Shown: piece after piece, positions 1 through 8,570 of the stretch
Numbering within the stretch: the first letter of the stretch is position 1
Layout: each line of letters begins with the position of its first letter
Assembly (NCBI RefSeq): GCF_900110865.1
Contig: NZ_FOFD01000003.1
Coordinates: 372,001-436,000 of the forward strand
Length of the DNA: 64,000 nucleotides
Source: Natrinema salaciae
GTDB taxonomy: Archaea; Halobacteriota; Halobacteria; Halobacteriales; Natrialbaceae
Reading direction: 5' to 3'
Program-made: the position numbers and the translations under genes
The notes under the pieces: model-generated
Seen by the model: the letters and a program-made list of their open reading frames with translations, nothing else
The model's database searches: none
What the model was told of the DNA's origin: nothing

Positions 1-85
1 TGAACGCGTTCTTGTACGCCTGCTGGAGTTCGGGAAAGTAGTTGGCGTATTTGTCCTCGAACTTCTCGGGATCGAAGTCGGCCAT
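1..85 (-). CDS. 5' part of a small haloarchaeal protein (DUF5783-like), cut by the window edge
   Basis: The minus strand opens with ATG at 85-83 and reads 28 codons to the window edge. The visible N-terminus is acidic and aromatic (MADFDPEKFEDKYANYFPEL, then more), matching from memory a conserved haloarchaeal family of about 100 aa named DUF5783. The function of that family is not known. Only the first quarter is visible, so length and C-terminus cannot be judged. It diverges from the hypothetical gene at 298. Confidence 0.7.
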   Translation of the reverse strand, partial: MADFDPEKFEDKYANYFPELQQAYKNAF

Positions 86-297
86 ACGCTAGTGCAACGG
101 TAGCGAGGACAAAAGTCGGACGATCGGTCCGTCCGACGACTGCTGCTAGTGGCCGACGCGTGAGAACCGCGCTGCGGTCGATCTCGACACGGTGTCTCGA
201 GAACACACCAACTCGCTGACGCTGTAGGCACTCCCTATATAGATACCCGCGCTTGCAAGCGGAACGAACACTCCCGCTCTCGGCGAACCCGACGTGT

Positions 298-687
298 ATG
301 CTCGCAGATCAGGACCCCATTCCGCGGGAGGCGCTCCCGCCGAAATGGGGGCTCGCCGACCGCTGTGACGATCGGCTCATCTATCGACACCGCCGTCCGG
401 CGATCGAACTGATCGCGGAGGCCACCAGTGCCGATCGAGCCCACCCGGGGCTCGGAATCTGTCGATGCTGGGAGCTTCGCTATCGCTACTTCCTCGTGGA
501 TCGATCGATCACCGAGTCGATCGGTCGTGTCTCGACCCAGCGGGCCGCCGTCGACGGAGTACTCGAGTGCATGCACCGAATTCACGACACTATTTCGGCG
601 GCAGACGGGCCGGTCGAGGTCGGCGACGTCCTCGATACCGTTTGCCTCTCCGATCTCGTCCCGTCCGACTTCTCCCAGTCGAAGTAA
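298..687 (+). CDS. Hypothetical haloarchaeal protein, 129 aa
   Basis: I do not recognise a named function. The reading frame runs from ATG 298 to a stop at 687. An upstream in-frame TTG at 253 is possible but less likely. A TATA-like stretch (CTATATAGATA, about 233-243) lies 55-65 nt before the ATG, so there may be a short leader. The protein has no membrane segment or signal. It has two Cys close together in a GICRCWELRYRYF stretch and an acidic C-terminal half, as expected of a soluble haloarchaeal protein. It converges on the gene ending at 723. It is judged real from composition and from the poor quality of competing frames. Confidence 0.6.
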   Translation: MLADQDPIPREALPPKWGLADRCDDRLIYRHRRPAIELIAEATSADRAHPGLGICRCWELRYRYFLVDRSITESIGRVSTQRAAVDGVLECMHRIHDTISAADGPVEVGDVLDTVCLSDLVPSDFSQSK

Positions 688-722
688 TCGGGTCGACCGC
701 TCGTTCCCGCTCTCCACCCGAC

Positions 723-1532
723 TTAGACGCGTCGCGTCAGATGCGCTCGAACCGTGCGCTGACACCCGCCACAGATCTCGTTCAGGCGGGTCGCACTCGA
801 GAGCACTGGGTGCCGCACCGAGAGGTCGGCGTAAATCGAAGTTACCACCGTTCGGCGCTGCGTCCCGCCCCTGCCGTAGCGGTTCGTGGATTCGGTAAGC
901 TGTGCTTGCCGCTCCGCCGCGAGGGTTTCGAGCCGCGACCGATACCCCTCGAGTCGCTCGTGTTTCCGGCGTAACGCGTCGAAGTCACACTGCAGCAGCG
1001 ATTCGTCGGCCGTCGACCGAAGCCACGCGGTAATCTCCTCGATCGAATCGATGGCATCTTCGACGGTGTGGCGTTCGCTTCGCAGGAGCTCCTGCAGCGA
1101 CTCCACTTCCCGTCGTCTGGTCGCGACCGACTCGAGGACGGCTCGTTTGAGCGCCGGCGTCCAGCCGGTCTCCGTCGCGAGCGCGACGGCGACGTCTTCG
1201 GTCAACTCCGCCGCGAGCGTTTCGACGAGCGATTCGTCCGTCTCGTGATCGGCGATACTGTGTGGACGAACCGTCTCCGCGAAGGCCTCGCGGACGGTAA
1301 CGCAGCGATCGGCGGCCGTCGCCGCGGTCGTTTCCCGCGTCGATCTCTCCGTCGCCATCGCGACCGGCGTCGCCGCGGTTGCGTGCCCGGAGACGGTCGA
1401 CACCGGCCGCTCCGCGGGGACGGCTCGAACGCGCCGTGCGAACGTTTCGAACGCCGCCCCCCGGTCCGTTACGGCCGTCCGTTCCTCGTCGATGCACTCG
1501 AGCGCCCCGTGGACGGCGGTCGATCCGTTCAT
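723..1532 (-). CDS. Haloarchaeal helical protein (DUF7260-like), 269 aa
   Basis: Start ATG 1532 is supported by a strong AGGAGGAG ribosome site just upstream and by the ATGA overlap with the preceding gene's stop at 1529. The N-terminus (MNGSTAVHGALECIDEERTA) and a long helical, Glu/Arg-rich centre (about residues 100-200) fit the family called DUF7260 in haloarchaea; this recognition is from memory. A Cys pair (CGGC) with following Arg residues lies near the C-terminus and could be half of a metal site. It forms a translationally coupled two-gene unit with the gene at 1529-2443, whose promoter carries two iron-box palindromes. Function unknown. Confidence 0.72.
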   Translation of the reverse strand: MNGSTAVHGALECIDEERTAVTDRGAAFETFARRVRAVPAERPVSTVSGHATAATPVAMATERSTRETTAATAADRCVTVREAFAETVRPHSIADHETDESLVETLAAELTEDVAVALATETGWTPALKRAVLESVATRRREVESLQELLRSERHTVEDAIDSIEEITAWLRSTADESLLQCDFDALRRKHERLEGYRSRLETLAAERQAQLTESTNRYGRGGTQRRTVVTSIYADLSVRHPVLSSATRLNEICGGCQRTVRAHLTRRV

Positions 1533-2443
1533 CTCGGCTCCTCCTGTGTACAGACGAGTCCGCCCGTGGACCCGTCGTCGCTCGTCAGCACGAACTCCCA
1601 GTCGCCGTCGCCGAGCGCAGTGACGTCGGTCACGCCCAGCGCGTCGTCCGGCGCTGCCGACCGACGCAGGATATCGATCCCGATCGGGAGCGTCGGGAAC
1701 CGTCGCTCGCCGCACTCGATCGCGTACCCCCGCAGAGAGACCGTCCAGACGGGACCGTCGGCCGCCTCGATCGAGTCGCGCGTGACGCCGTACTCCCGTA
1801 TCAGCGACAGCGAGTCCAGAAACCCGAGGCTCGCTTCGACCGGATCGTCGGCCGGTTCGACCGGCGGGAGGTTCGCCGCCGCGGCCTCGAGCAACCGCGT
1901 TCGCTCGGCGGCCTCGAGGTGCCGCTCGAGCTCCGACGCCACGGTCTCGAGCAACACCAGACAGAGCGTGTTCCGATCGGTCGTCGCTTCGGCCGCGGCC
2001 AGGTACGTCTCCATGATCGCCCGTTCGGCGGCCTCGTGATCGCGGGCCGAGAGCGTCTCGAAGATGGCCCCCGAGACGTCGTGACAGAAGCTAATTAGCG
2101 GGGTATCGCTCGGGACCTCGTGCGTGCGGTCGGCCCCTGATCGCGTTCGGGCTTCCGCGGTCGGACGATCCGAATCGCGGTGACCGGCGTCCGCGTCTGC
2201 CGGCCGTTCCTGACAGGCGACCGGATCGTAAAACGGCAACTGGGGATCGTACCGTCTGAGCGCGGCGCGGTACTGTTCGGTCGCCCGTGCGGCGTCCGCC
2301 GCGGCCGTCCGCGTGGGGAACCGTTCGCCGGCGACGGGAACGGGCCGTTCGCCGGAGCGAGCACAGACCACGTAGTACTTGCCGTCGTCGCTGGCCAGTC
2401 GTTCGATGTGCGTGCGAATTTCTCGGAGCGTGGTTCCGACCAT
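1529..2443 (-). CDS. Haloarchaeal conserved protein (DUF7551/DUF7552-like), 304 aa
   Basis: The N-terminal 60 residues (MVGTTLREIRTHIERLASDD, then a stretch around YYVVCARSGERPVPVAGERF) belong to a haloarchaea-restricted family that I recall as DUF7551 or DUF7552. The rest contains a helical middle (about 115-200) and a C-terminal HalOD1-like small domain (about 215-300, beginning near LIREYGVTRDSIEAADGPVW); the last assignment is tentative. Start ATG 2443 has GGAGG eight nt upstream. The 5' leader is about 120 nt if transcription starts near 2560, just below the paired iron boxes at 2565-2616, which suggests iron-dependent repression. No transport or enzyme motif is visible. Confidence 0.72.
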   Translation of the reverse strand: MVGTTLREIRTHIERLASDDGKYYVVCARSGERPVPVAGERFPTRTAAADAARATEQYRAALRRYDPQLPFYDPVACQERPADADAGHRDSDRPTAEARTRSGADRTHEVPSDTPLISFCHDVSGAIFETLSARDHEAAERAIMETYLAAAEATTDRNTLCLVLLETVASELERHLEAAERTRLLEAAAANLPPVEPADDPVEASLGFLDSLSLIREYGVTRDSIEAADGPVWTVSLRGYAIECGERRFPTLPIGIDILRRSAAPDDALGVTDVTALGDGDWEFVLTSDDGSTGGLVCTQEEPR

Positions 2444-2564
2444 GGTGTTCCTCCAGACGTACCCGGTCTCCGTACCCGATGGTCTCTCCGTACGAACGGT
2501 GCCGCGTACGGCGACCGCCGCCGTCGAGTGATTGCGTCGGCGCTCGGAGACCGTCGCCTCACCA

Positions 2565-2616
2565 TTTAGGCCAACCTAAAACATGATAAGTCCACCGAAC
2601 TTTAGGCCAGCCTAAT
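2565..2616 (-). promoter_or_regulatory. Paired iron-box (DtxR/IdeR-type) operators
   Basis: Two near-palindromes, TTTAGGCCAACCTAAA at 2565-2580 and TTTAGGCCAGCCTAAT at 2601-2616, have centres 36 bp apart. A TATA-like TTATCA (minus strand, 2589-2584) lies between them. The half-site TTAGG...CCTAA matches the known DtxR/IdeR/SirR operator family. The same pair with the same spacing precedes the siderophore operon at 47.9 kb. The likely target is the minus-strand unit starting at 2443. No plus-strand gene is visible to the right. Confidence 0.8.
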
Positions 2617-3340
2617 TAACCGCCGCTCGGGCCTGCGATCCGACGGCCGCCCCCATTACGTATATCGATATACGGTTTCGCTTTTCCGGGTCGGTGCGAG
2701 GTCGGGACGGCCGCGCCCCGAACCGGTTGTACTGTGGCTCGAGGGTCGTCTGCGGTCGGCCGGTACCGAGCAGCCGTCTGCGTCTCCGAAAACGTCCGGC
2801 TCTGACGCCGTGGCCGAACCGCCCGCGACGAACCGCGGTCGGATGCTCGAGTGCAGTCACACTCGCGGACGACTCCGCGGAGAGACCGGACGGCGTCGGT
2901 ACCGCGCGTCGGCTGCGGGCGGATCGCTCTCGGAACCGACGCACTCGCGATCGGTGTCGCCGAACGGGCCGCGCGAGCAAGCCAGCGTTCCGCACACGCG
3001 CACGAAGAGTGTACGCAGCTCGTCGCAAGGGCGACCGTGGTCGTCGACGCCCGCGCCCGCGTTCGAACCGACAACGGCGACCCCTCCTGTTACTCGCTCG
3101 CCGTCGACGCTCCCTGCGGCTGGCACCCGCTCCGACGCGAACTCGAGTTCGGCCTCCGCGCTCGCCGTTTCGCCCCCGAGTCCGCCCTGCTCGGGCACCG
3201 ACTGGGTCACACGATTCGCGCGCACGGCAGGCTCCGCCCCCTCGAGCGCCGATCACACGCGTGGCCGCTCACTGATAAACTGGGTAATGATATATTAAAA
3301 CCGGCCAGCACGCGGCTGCCGGCCGGCAGCACAGTGTTTA
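2617..3340. other. Gene-free stretch, possibly decayed coding DNA
   Basis: About 700 bp without a supportable gene. All long frames are Arg-rich shadows. The minus-strand frame at 2857-3225 has a short acidic part (ASAEAELEFASERVPAAG) that would suit a halophile, but it degrades into Arg/Ser/Pro-rich sequence and has no convincing start. A TATA-like GTATATCGATATACGG palindrome lies at about 2659-2674. The next promoter, for the PHP gene, begins near 3333. Confidence 0.4.
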
Positions 3341-3400
3341 TGCGGGTCAACACGCTATTGGTGGTAGCGCCTCCCGCTGCACCTGATACACGGCATCCCC

Positions 3401-4156
3401 ATGACCACTCAGATTCCGTTCGCGATCGACTTTCACGTCCACTCCGACGACTCCTACGACGGGCACGAACCGATCGAACTCATTCTCGAGCAGGCCGCCG
3501 ATATCGGACTCGACGGGGTCGTTATCACCGACCACGACGAGATCGACGAGTCGCGCCGCGCCGCCGATCTCGCACCCGACTACGGACTGATCGGGATCCC
3601 CGGTGTCGAAGTCTCGACGCGCCACGGCCACCTCCTGGCGATCGGCGTCGAGGAACGCCCCGACCCCGGCCGGCCGTTCATGGACACCGTCGAAATCGTC
3701 CGCGGACTCGGCGGCGTGGCGATCGTTCCCCATCCCTTCCAGCGCAGCCGTCACGGCGTCCGGAAACGACACATCGACGACGCCGACGCCATCGAAACCT
3801 ACAACTCGATGGTCTTTACCGGCTACCGCAACCGCCGCGCTCGCACCTTCGCCACGCGTCGCGACTATCCACAGATCGGTGCCAGCGACGCCCACTACTT
3901 GCCGAACGTGGGAAAGGCCTACACCGAAGTCCTCGTCACGCCGGACACGAAGAACCCGACCAAGGCCGATATCGACGGCGCGGACCTCGTCGAGGCGATC
4001 CTCGAGGGCCGGACCCAGATCCGCGGCAAGCGCACGCCGATCCGGAAGAGCGTCGTCCAGTACGGCAAGGGGGCGGTGCGGAAGACGGCCTACACGTTCA
4101 CGTCGCGCGCGCCGTTGCTCCCGACGGTACCGGCGTCGATGGATAGATCGACCTGA
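3401..4156 (+). CDS. PHP-domain metal-dependent phosphoesterase, 251 aa
   Basis: The protein shows the PHP metal-site signatures in order: HVHSDDS near residue 12, TDHDE near 46, EVS at about 69, PHPF near 109, and GASDAH near 164. These residues bind two or three metal ions for phosphoester hydrolysis in the PHP superfamily. No extra polymerase or other domain is attached, so it is a stand-alone archaeal PHP protein. The substrate is not evident. The start at ATG 3401 gives the metal motif at its usual distance from the N-terminus. It is monocistronic and converges on the DHH nuclease. Confidence 0.88.
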   Translation: MTTQIPFAIDFHVHSDDSYDGHEPIELILEQAADIGLDGVVITDHDEIDESRRAADLAPDYGLIGIPGVEVSTRHGHLLAIGVEERPDPGRPFMDTVEIVRGLGGVAIVPHPFQRSRHGVRKRHIDDADAIETYNSMVFTGYRNRRARTFATRRDYPQIGASDAHYLPNVGKAYTEVLVTPDTKNPTKADIDGADLVEAILEGRTQIRGKRTPIRKSVVQYGKGAVRKTAYTFTSRAPLLPTVPASMDRST

Positions 4157-4231
4157 TTCGACGACTGCGTCGAACGACGCGGTCCGGACGCTTCGTCCAC
4201 GACGATCACGGAGCGGCGGTCTCGCTGCCGG

Positions 4232-5767
4232 CTAGGACAGTTGCTCGCCGACGATTTCGTCGGCGCGCTCGATGAACGCTTCTTCCTGTCCGGTCGGCAC
4301 CGTCGCCCCCGCTGCGACGTCGTGGCCGCCGCCGTCGCCGCCGACCGCTCGCGAGGCCTCGCCCATCACGACCGAGAGGTCCAGTCCCTTCCGGACGAGC
4401 GAGTGGGTGCCGCGGGCGGAGACCTTGACTTCGTCCTCGTTTTTCTCCGCGAAGGCGATGATCGGCTTCGAGCGGCTGATCCCCGCGTTGCCCATCGCCA
4501 TCCCCGCGACGATTCCGACGATGGTCTCGCGGATCTCGTCGCTCGCGTGGAACCACTGGACGTGCTCCGCCTGCGTCGCCCCCTCGCGAGTGACGAGATC
4601 GATCCCGTTCGAGAGGTTCCGCCGGTGCTCGCGCAGAAGCTGTCGGGCGCGGTCGAGCGCCTCGTTCCGATCGCCGAGACAAACTGCGAGTCCGACGTCG
4701 GCCCGCTCGTAGCGGGCGGTCGCGTTCAACAGCGTCGAGAACTCGCTGGCGTCCCGGAGTTCGCTTCCGACCGGCTCCTCGCTGAGGACGTAGGCGGTGC
4801 TGACGAGTCCGTCGATCTTCGTCGCGGGGACGCCGCTCGAGACGGCTCGCCGGACGAGCGCGCTGGCGACGGTCCGCTTCTCCTCGTTCGTCAGCCCGGC
4901 CCAGCGCCGCCACTCGCCGTCGCGTTTCAACTCGAGATCCAGCCCGTCGAGAAAGCGCAACGCGCCGTTCTCGTCGTTCGAGATGCCGGGGATGTGGACG
5001 TCGGTGGCGTACTCCAGGAGCTTGGGGAGGGGACGGGTCTGTTTCCCGTAGAGCGCGAGGTCCTTGCCCGTCTCCAGGACGCCGGCGTCGACGCCCTCGT
5101 CGACGATCCGCTGGTTCGCGCCGTGGAGTTCGCCGCCGGACGCTTGCATGTCGCCGACGGCACCGACCACCGCGAGGGCGGCGAGGTCGCGGTTGTCGGC
5201 GCGGGCGTTCGCGACACCCGACGCGGTGACGATACCGCCGTCGGAGCGCGGTGCCGACGAGGATCGCGAACTGTCGGTTTCCTCGCCCCCATCAGCTGCG
5301 ACCGAGGGACTCGTCGCCTCGGACGAGACGGCCGCGAGCGCCCGCGCGAGGACGTAACTCGCGCCAGCACCCGAGAGCTCGGCGGCACCGTTGATGCCGA
5401 CCAGGAGCGGGTTGAGGTGGAACTCGGTCTCGCGGTCGGCAGGCTGGTGGTGGTCCGCGATGACGGGCGTGAGATCGCCCGCCGCCTCGTGGTCGCCGAT
5501 GATATCGAGCTGGCCGCTCCCGAAGTCGGTAAAGAGGACGGTCTCGTAGTCGGTCGCCGCGATCTCGGCGATCGCGTCCTCGTCGAGCTGTTTCTCGAAG
5601 ACCGTCTCGAACGGAATTCCCGCCCGCTCGAGTGCGCTGGCTGCGATCGCCGCGCTGGTGAGGCCGTCGGCGTCGATGTGCGACGCGAGCAGCACGCGAT
5701 CGGCGTCGCACAGCCGCTCGGCGCACGCTACCGCGCGATCCTCGAGTTCCGGAACCGGCCCTGCCAT
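4232..5767 (-). CDS. RecJ-like DHH/DHHA1 single-strand exonuclease, 511 aa
   Basis: Motif I of the DHH family (SHIDADGLTSAA, residues 29-40) and the name-giving motif (VIADHHQP, about 100-107) carry the Mn-binding Asp/His residues. A C-terminal DHHA1-type region (about 400-505, ending with a GGDGGGHDVAAGA glycine motif) binds the nucleic acid end. This is the haloarchaeal RecJ-like architecture (relatives of GAN, the GINS-associated nuclease), expected to act as a 5'-3' exonuclease in repair or replication. An acidic, low-complexity insertion follows the DHH motif (about residues 155-185). It ends 75 bp from the convergent PHP gene. Confidence 0.85.
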   Translation of the reverse strand: MAGPVPELEDRAVACAERLCDADRVLLASHIDADGLTSAAIAASALERAGIPFETVFEKQLDEDAIAEIAATDYETVLFTDFGSGQLDIIGDHEAAGDLTPVIADHHQPADRETEFHLNPLLVGINGAAELSGAGASYVLARALAAVSSEATSPSVAADGGEETDSSRSSSAPRSDGGIVTASGVANARADNRDLAALAVVGAVGDMQASGGELHGANQRIVDEGVDAGVLETGKDLALYGKQTRPLPKLLEYATDVHIPGISNDENGALRFLDGLDLELKRDGEWRRWAGLTNEEKRTVASALVRRAVSSGVPATKIDGLVSTAYVLSEEPVGSELRDASEFSTLLNATARYERADVGLAVCLGDRNEALDRARQLLREHRRNLSNGIDLVTREGATQAEHVQWFHASDEIRETIVGIVAGMAMGNAGISRSKPIIAFAEKNEDEVKVSARGTHSLVRKGLDLSVVMGEASRAVGGDGGGHDVAAGATVPTGQEEAFIERADEIVGEQLS

Positions 5768-5959
5768 CGAGGAATGGTGGGGCGGCTTCCGGGATAAAGG
5801 TGCGGTCCTGCGGATCGTGACGGAACGGTATCGCTGCTACTCGCAGTAGTGACGCTCGCATCGACGCTGGGTACCGACGCTGTCGTCGCCGTGACGTCGC
5901 CGACCGAGCGGGCAGCTATCAGTCAGTACCGTTATACTATCGTGACGGCAAGACACGAT

Positions 5960-6838
5960 ATGGACGTCCTGGTTGCGGGTGGCACGGGGTTCATCGGCCG
6001 GGCGCTGTGTCGCGTCCTGATCGATCGCGGTCACGGCGTCACGGCAGTCTCGCGGACCCCGGACGCGGACGATCTCCCGGGGGCCGTCGAGACGGTTGCA
6101 GCCGACGTGACGGGTCCGAACCTCGGGTCGATCGTGGACGGTCACGACGGAGTCGTGAATCTCGTCGCGCTCCCGTCGCACGTCCAGCCGCGGGACCGGA
6201 GTCACGACGCGGTCCACTTCGAGGCGACCCGCCGGCTCGTGGCGGCCAGCGAACGGACCGGAGTCGAGCGATTCGTCCAGTTGAGCGGCCTGGGTGTCGA
6301 ATCGGGAATCGAGACGGCCTACTTTCGGGCGAAACGGCGGTCCGAACGCGTCGTTCGCGAGTCCGACCTCGAGTGGGTGATCTACCGCCCCTCCGTCGTC
6401 TTCGGCGACGGCTGTGCGTTCGTTCCGTTCGTCGAGCGGATGGTACCGCCGCTGGTGACGCCGCTGCCGGGGGGCGGACGAATGGCCCTGCAGCCGATCT
6501 GGGTCGACGATCTCGCGCCGATGCTCGCGGACGGACTCGAGGCCGATCGTCACGTCGGGCAGTGCTACGAGATCGGCGGGCCCGAACGGCTCACGCTCGC
6601 CGAGACGGTCACGCTGATCCGCGGCGGGGGCGTCGTCGTCCCGATCCCGATGTCGGTGGCGGCAGTTGCGGCGATGCTCGTCGATCCCGTCCCGTGGATC
6701 CCGTTCGGTCGCGACCAGTACCGCGTGCTGACGGTGGACAACACGACGGCCGACAACGACGTTACGGCGTTCGGAGTCGCGCCGGAGTCGCTCCGAACGC
6801 TGTCGGCGTCTCTCGAGGGGCCGGAGGTGTCGCTGTGA
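5960..6838 (+). CDS. NAD(P)-binding NDUFA9-like epimerase/dehydratase, 292 aa
   Basis: The N-terminus MDVLVAGGTGFIGRALC is a Rossmann GxxGxxG dinucleotide site directly after the start. The fold continues like the atypical short-chain dehydrogenases of the complex-I NDUFA9 / NAD-dependent epimerase group (YRPSVVFGDG and PIWVDDLAPML are typical stretches). A TATA element (GTTATACTATC, about 5931-5941) lies about 25 nt before ATG 5960, implying a leaderless mRNA and fixing the start. Its stop overlaps the GTG of the next gene (GTGA). It is the first gene of a three-gene operon with DUF4166 and YndJ-like products. Confidence 0.85.
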   Translation: MDVLVAGGTGFIGRALCRVLIDRGHGVTAVSRTPDADDLPGAVETVAADVTGPNLGSIVDGHDGVVNLVALPSHVQPRDRSHDAVHFEATRRLVAASERTGVERFVQLSGLGVESGIETAYFRAKRRSERVVRESDLEWVIYRPSVVFGDGCAFVPFVERMVPPLVTPLPGGGRMALQPIWVDDLAPMLADGLEADRHVGQCYEIGGPERLTLAETVTLIRGGGVVVPIPMSVAAVAAMLVDPVPWIPFGRDQYRVLTVDNTTADNDVTAFGVAPESLRTLSASLEGPEVSL

Positions 6839-7512
6839 CGGGTCTGTTCGAACGCGAGATCGGCGACGACTGGCGGACGCTCCACCCTCGAATCCGGGAC
6901 CGGTACGGGCTCGAGTCGGGGACGGGCCGCGAAGCGGTGGGCACCGGTCGCATGTACGAACTCGACAGGAGTCCCCTCGCGGTGCCGGCCCTCTGGCTCG
7001 GTTCGCTCGACGATTTTCTCGTTCCCGAACGGGGGACCGACGTTCCGTTTACCATCGTGACGTCGCCGTTCGTCGACGCCGCGGGGAACGAGGCGCTGGT
7101 CCTCCGCCGGCGCTTCGAGACCTCGCCGCCGCGAACGTTCGTCGACACGCTGCGGTGGAACCCGGATCGCGGCTGTCTCACCGATCTGTTCGGCAGGAGC
7201 GGCCACCTCGCTGCTGACGTTCGTATCGGTGCCGACGACGGCGCGTTAGCGCTCTCGATTGGCACACAGTGGCTCCGGGTGAACGGCCGGTACGTCGAAC
7301 TCCCGTCCCCGCTGTCGGTCGACGGCACCCTCCGGGACTGGTACGACGACGACGCCGGCCGGTTTCGGGTCTCGGCAGCGATCACGAATCCGCTGCTCGG
7401 AACGGTCTTCGGGTACGACGGTGTGTTCGAGAACGACCTTCGACCAGCCACACGGGCTGTAACGGGGCGACCGCCCCTCGGCGGAATCGAGCTGCCCGGT
7501 GAGAACGCGTGA
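6835..7512 (+). CDS. DUF4166-family protein, 225 aa
   Basis: GTG 6835 overlaps the upstream stop by 4 nt. The sequence (LHPRIRDRYGLESG near residue 15, a GTGRMYE turn, a central FPFVDAAGNE-like segment and an RFRVSAAITNPLLGTVFGYDG C-terminal stretch) matches the DUF4166 pattern. That domain is often paired or fused with an NDUFA9-like epimerase, as the neighbouring gene is here. No catalytic role is established. The product is soluble with no signal. Translational coupling on both sides suggests a complex or a shared pathway, perhaps at the membrane with the YndJ-like protein. Confidence 0.8.
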   Translation: MTGLFEREIGDDWRTLHPRIRDRYGLESGTGREAVGTGRMYELDRSPLAVPALWLGSLDDFLVPERGTDVPFTIVTSPFVDAAGNEALVLRRRFETSPPRTFVDTLRWNPDRGCLTDLFGRSGHLAADVRIGADDGALALSIGTQWLRVNGRYVELPSPLSVDGTLRDWYDDDAGRFRVSAAITNPLLGTVFGYDGVFENDLRPATRAVTGRPPLGGIELPGENA

Positions 7513-8528
7513 CTGACGTCGAGGCGGCTACCGGTCGTCTGCCGCGTTCGGCGGCGATCCCACACCCTCGAGTCGCGGGTCGGCGCGTCGCTGACGTGAC
7601 CGCGGCGGTGGGTGGTGTCCTCTGGCTCGGCCTCGTCGCCGGCACGGTCAGCGGAGCGGTTCCCGTCCCCGTCCCGGCGCTGTACGTGTGCCTCGCCGCG
7701 CTCGTGCTCGTCCCGCTCGGTCTCGGACTGGTCGCGGTGCCTCGAGAGGTGGCTATCGCGACGACCGCCTATCGAGCCGCCGTCTTCGGACAGCTGCCGG
7801 CCGCGCTGGCGCTCGCTATCGCGCTCGCCACGCCACGGGGATCGATCGGCGGGATCGCGCTCACTTTCCCGTGGCTCGGCGTTACCGGTGCAATCGCGCT
7901 CTGTGGCGTCGGCCGGCTCGCGTCCCGCAGCGGCGGCCCGATACCCGAACTCGCGATCGATGCCGGCCTGTTGTACGTTCCGGTCGCCGCGACGTTCCTC
8001 GTCCTGCACGCGGCCGGCATCAGTCTCAGATTCGCGCCGATACTCGTCCTCCTGACGGGCGTTCACTTCCACTACGCCGGATTCGCGTTGCCGCTCGTCG
8101 TCGGCCTGACGGGGCGACGCCTGACGGACGGAGACGGGCGGTTCCCGGCGACGATCACGGGACGGGTGACCGCCGTTGTCACGCCGGTCGTCGTCGGTGG
8201 CATCGGCCTGATCGCAGTCGGGATCACGTTCTCGCCGCTGCTCGAGGTCGTCGCGGTCGCCGCGTTCACGGCCGGCGTCGTAGGATTCGCGACGTGCACG
8301 CTCCGCGGCGTCGTTCCGGCGGTGCCGCGACTGCCGGGACTGCTTTTCGCCGTCGCCGCGCTGTCGCTGTGCTGGACGATGGCGCTGGCGTTCGCCTTCG
8401 CTTTCGGCTCGCTTTCGGGGACGCCGCCGCTCGTTTCGATTCCCGAGATGATCCGCTGGCACGGGAGCGTCAACGCGTTCGGGTTCGCACTCCCGTCTCT
8501 GGTCGCGTTCCGGCTGCTCGAGGCGTGA
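7509..8528 (+). CDS. YndJ-like polytopic membrane protein, 339 aa
   Basis: GTG 7509 overlaps the DUF4166 stop (GTGA). After a basic N-terminus of about 25 residues come roughly nine or ten hydrophobic segments filling the protein to its end. Two conserved patches fit the YndJ family: GVHFHYAGFALP near residue 185 and MIRWHGSVNAFGF near 316. Their buried His residues suggest a ligand or metal inside the membrane. Bacillus has yndJ in an operon with comparable partners. The function is unknown, so 'transporter' would be a guess. The operon ends here, 43 bp from the convergent CapA gene. Confidence 0.8.
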   Translation: MTDVEAATGRLPRSAAIPHPRVAGRRVADVTAAVGGVLWLGLVAGTVSGAVPVPVPALYVCLAALVLVPLGLGLVAVPREVAIATTAYRAAVFGQLPAALALAIALATPRGSIGGIALTFPWLGVTGAIALCGVGRLASRSGGPIPELAIDAGLLYVPVAATFLVLHAAGISLRFAPILVLLTGVHFHYAGFALPLVVGLTGRRLTDGDGRFPATITGRVTAVVTPVVVGGIGLIAVGITFSPLLEVVAVAAFTAGVVGFATCTLRGVVPAVPRLPGLLFAVAALSLCWTMALAFAFAFGSLSGTPPLVSIPEMIRWHGSVNAFGFALPSLVAFRLLEA

Positions 8529-8570
8529 TCAACCGGCTCCCGATCGTCGCGACGGGTCGACCCGCCGGCG

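Noticed and set aside
2095-2565. Leaderless 156-codon frame starting at the ATG that overlaps the first iron box
   Set aside because: It is Arg/Ser/Pro-rich and out of frame with the conserved protein at 1529-2443, which has its own ATG and strong ribosome site.
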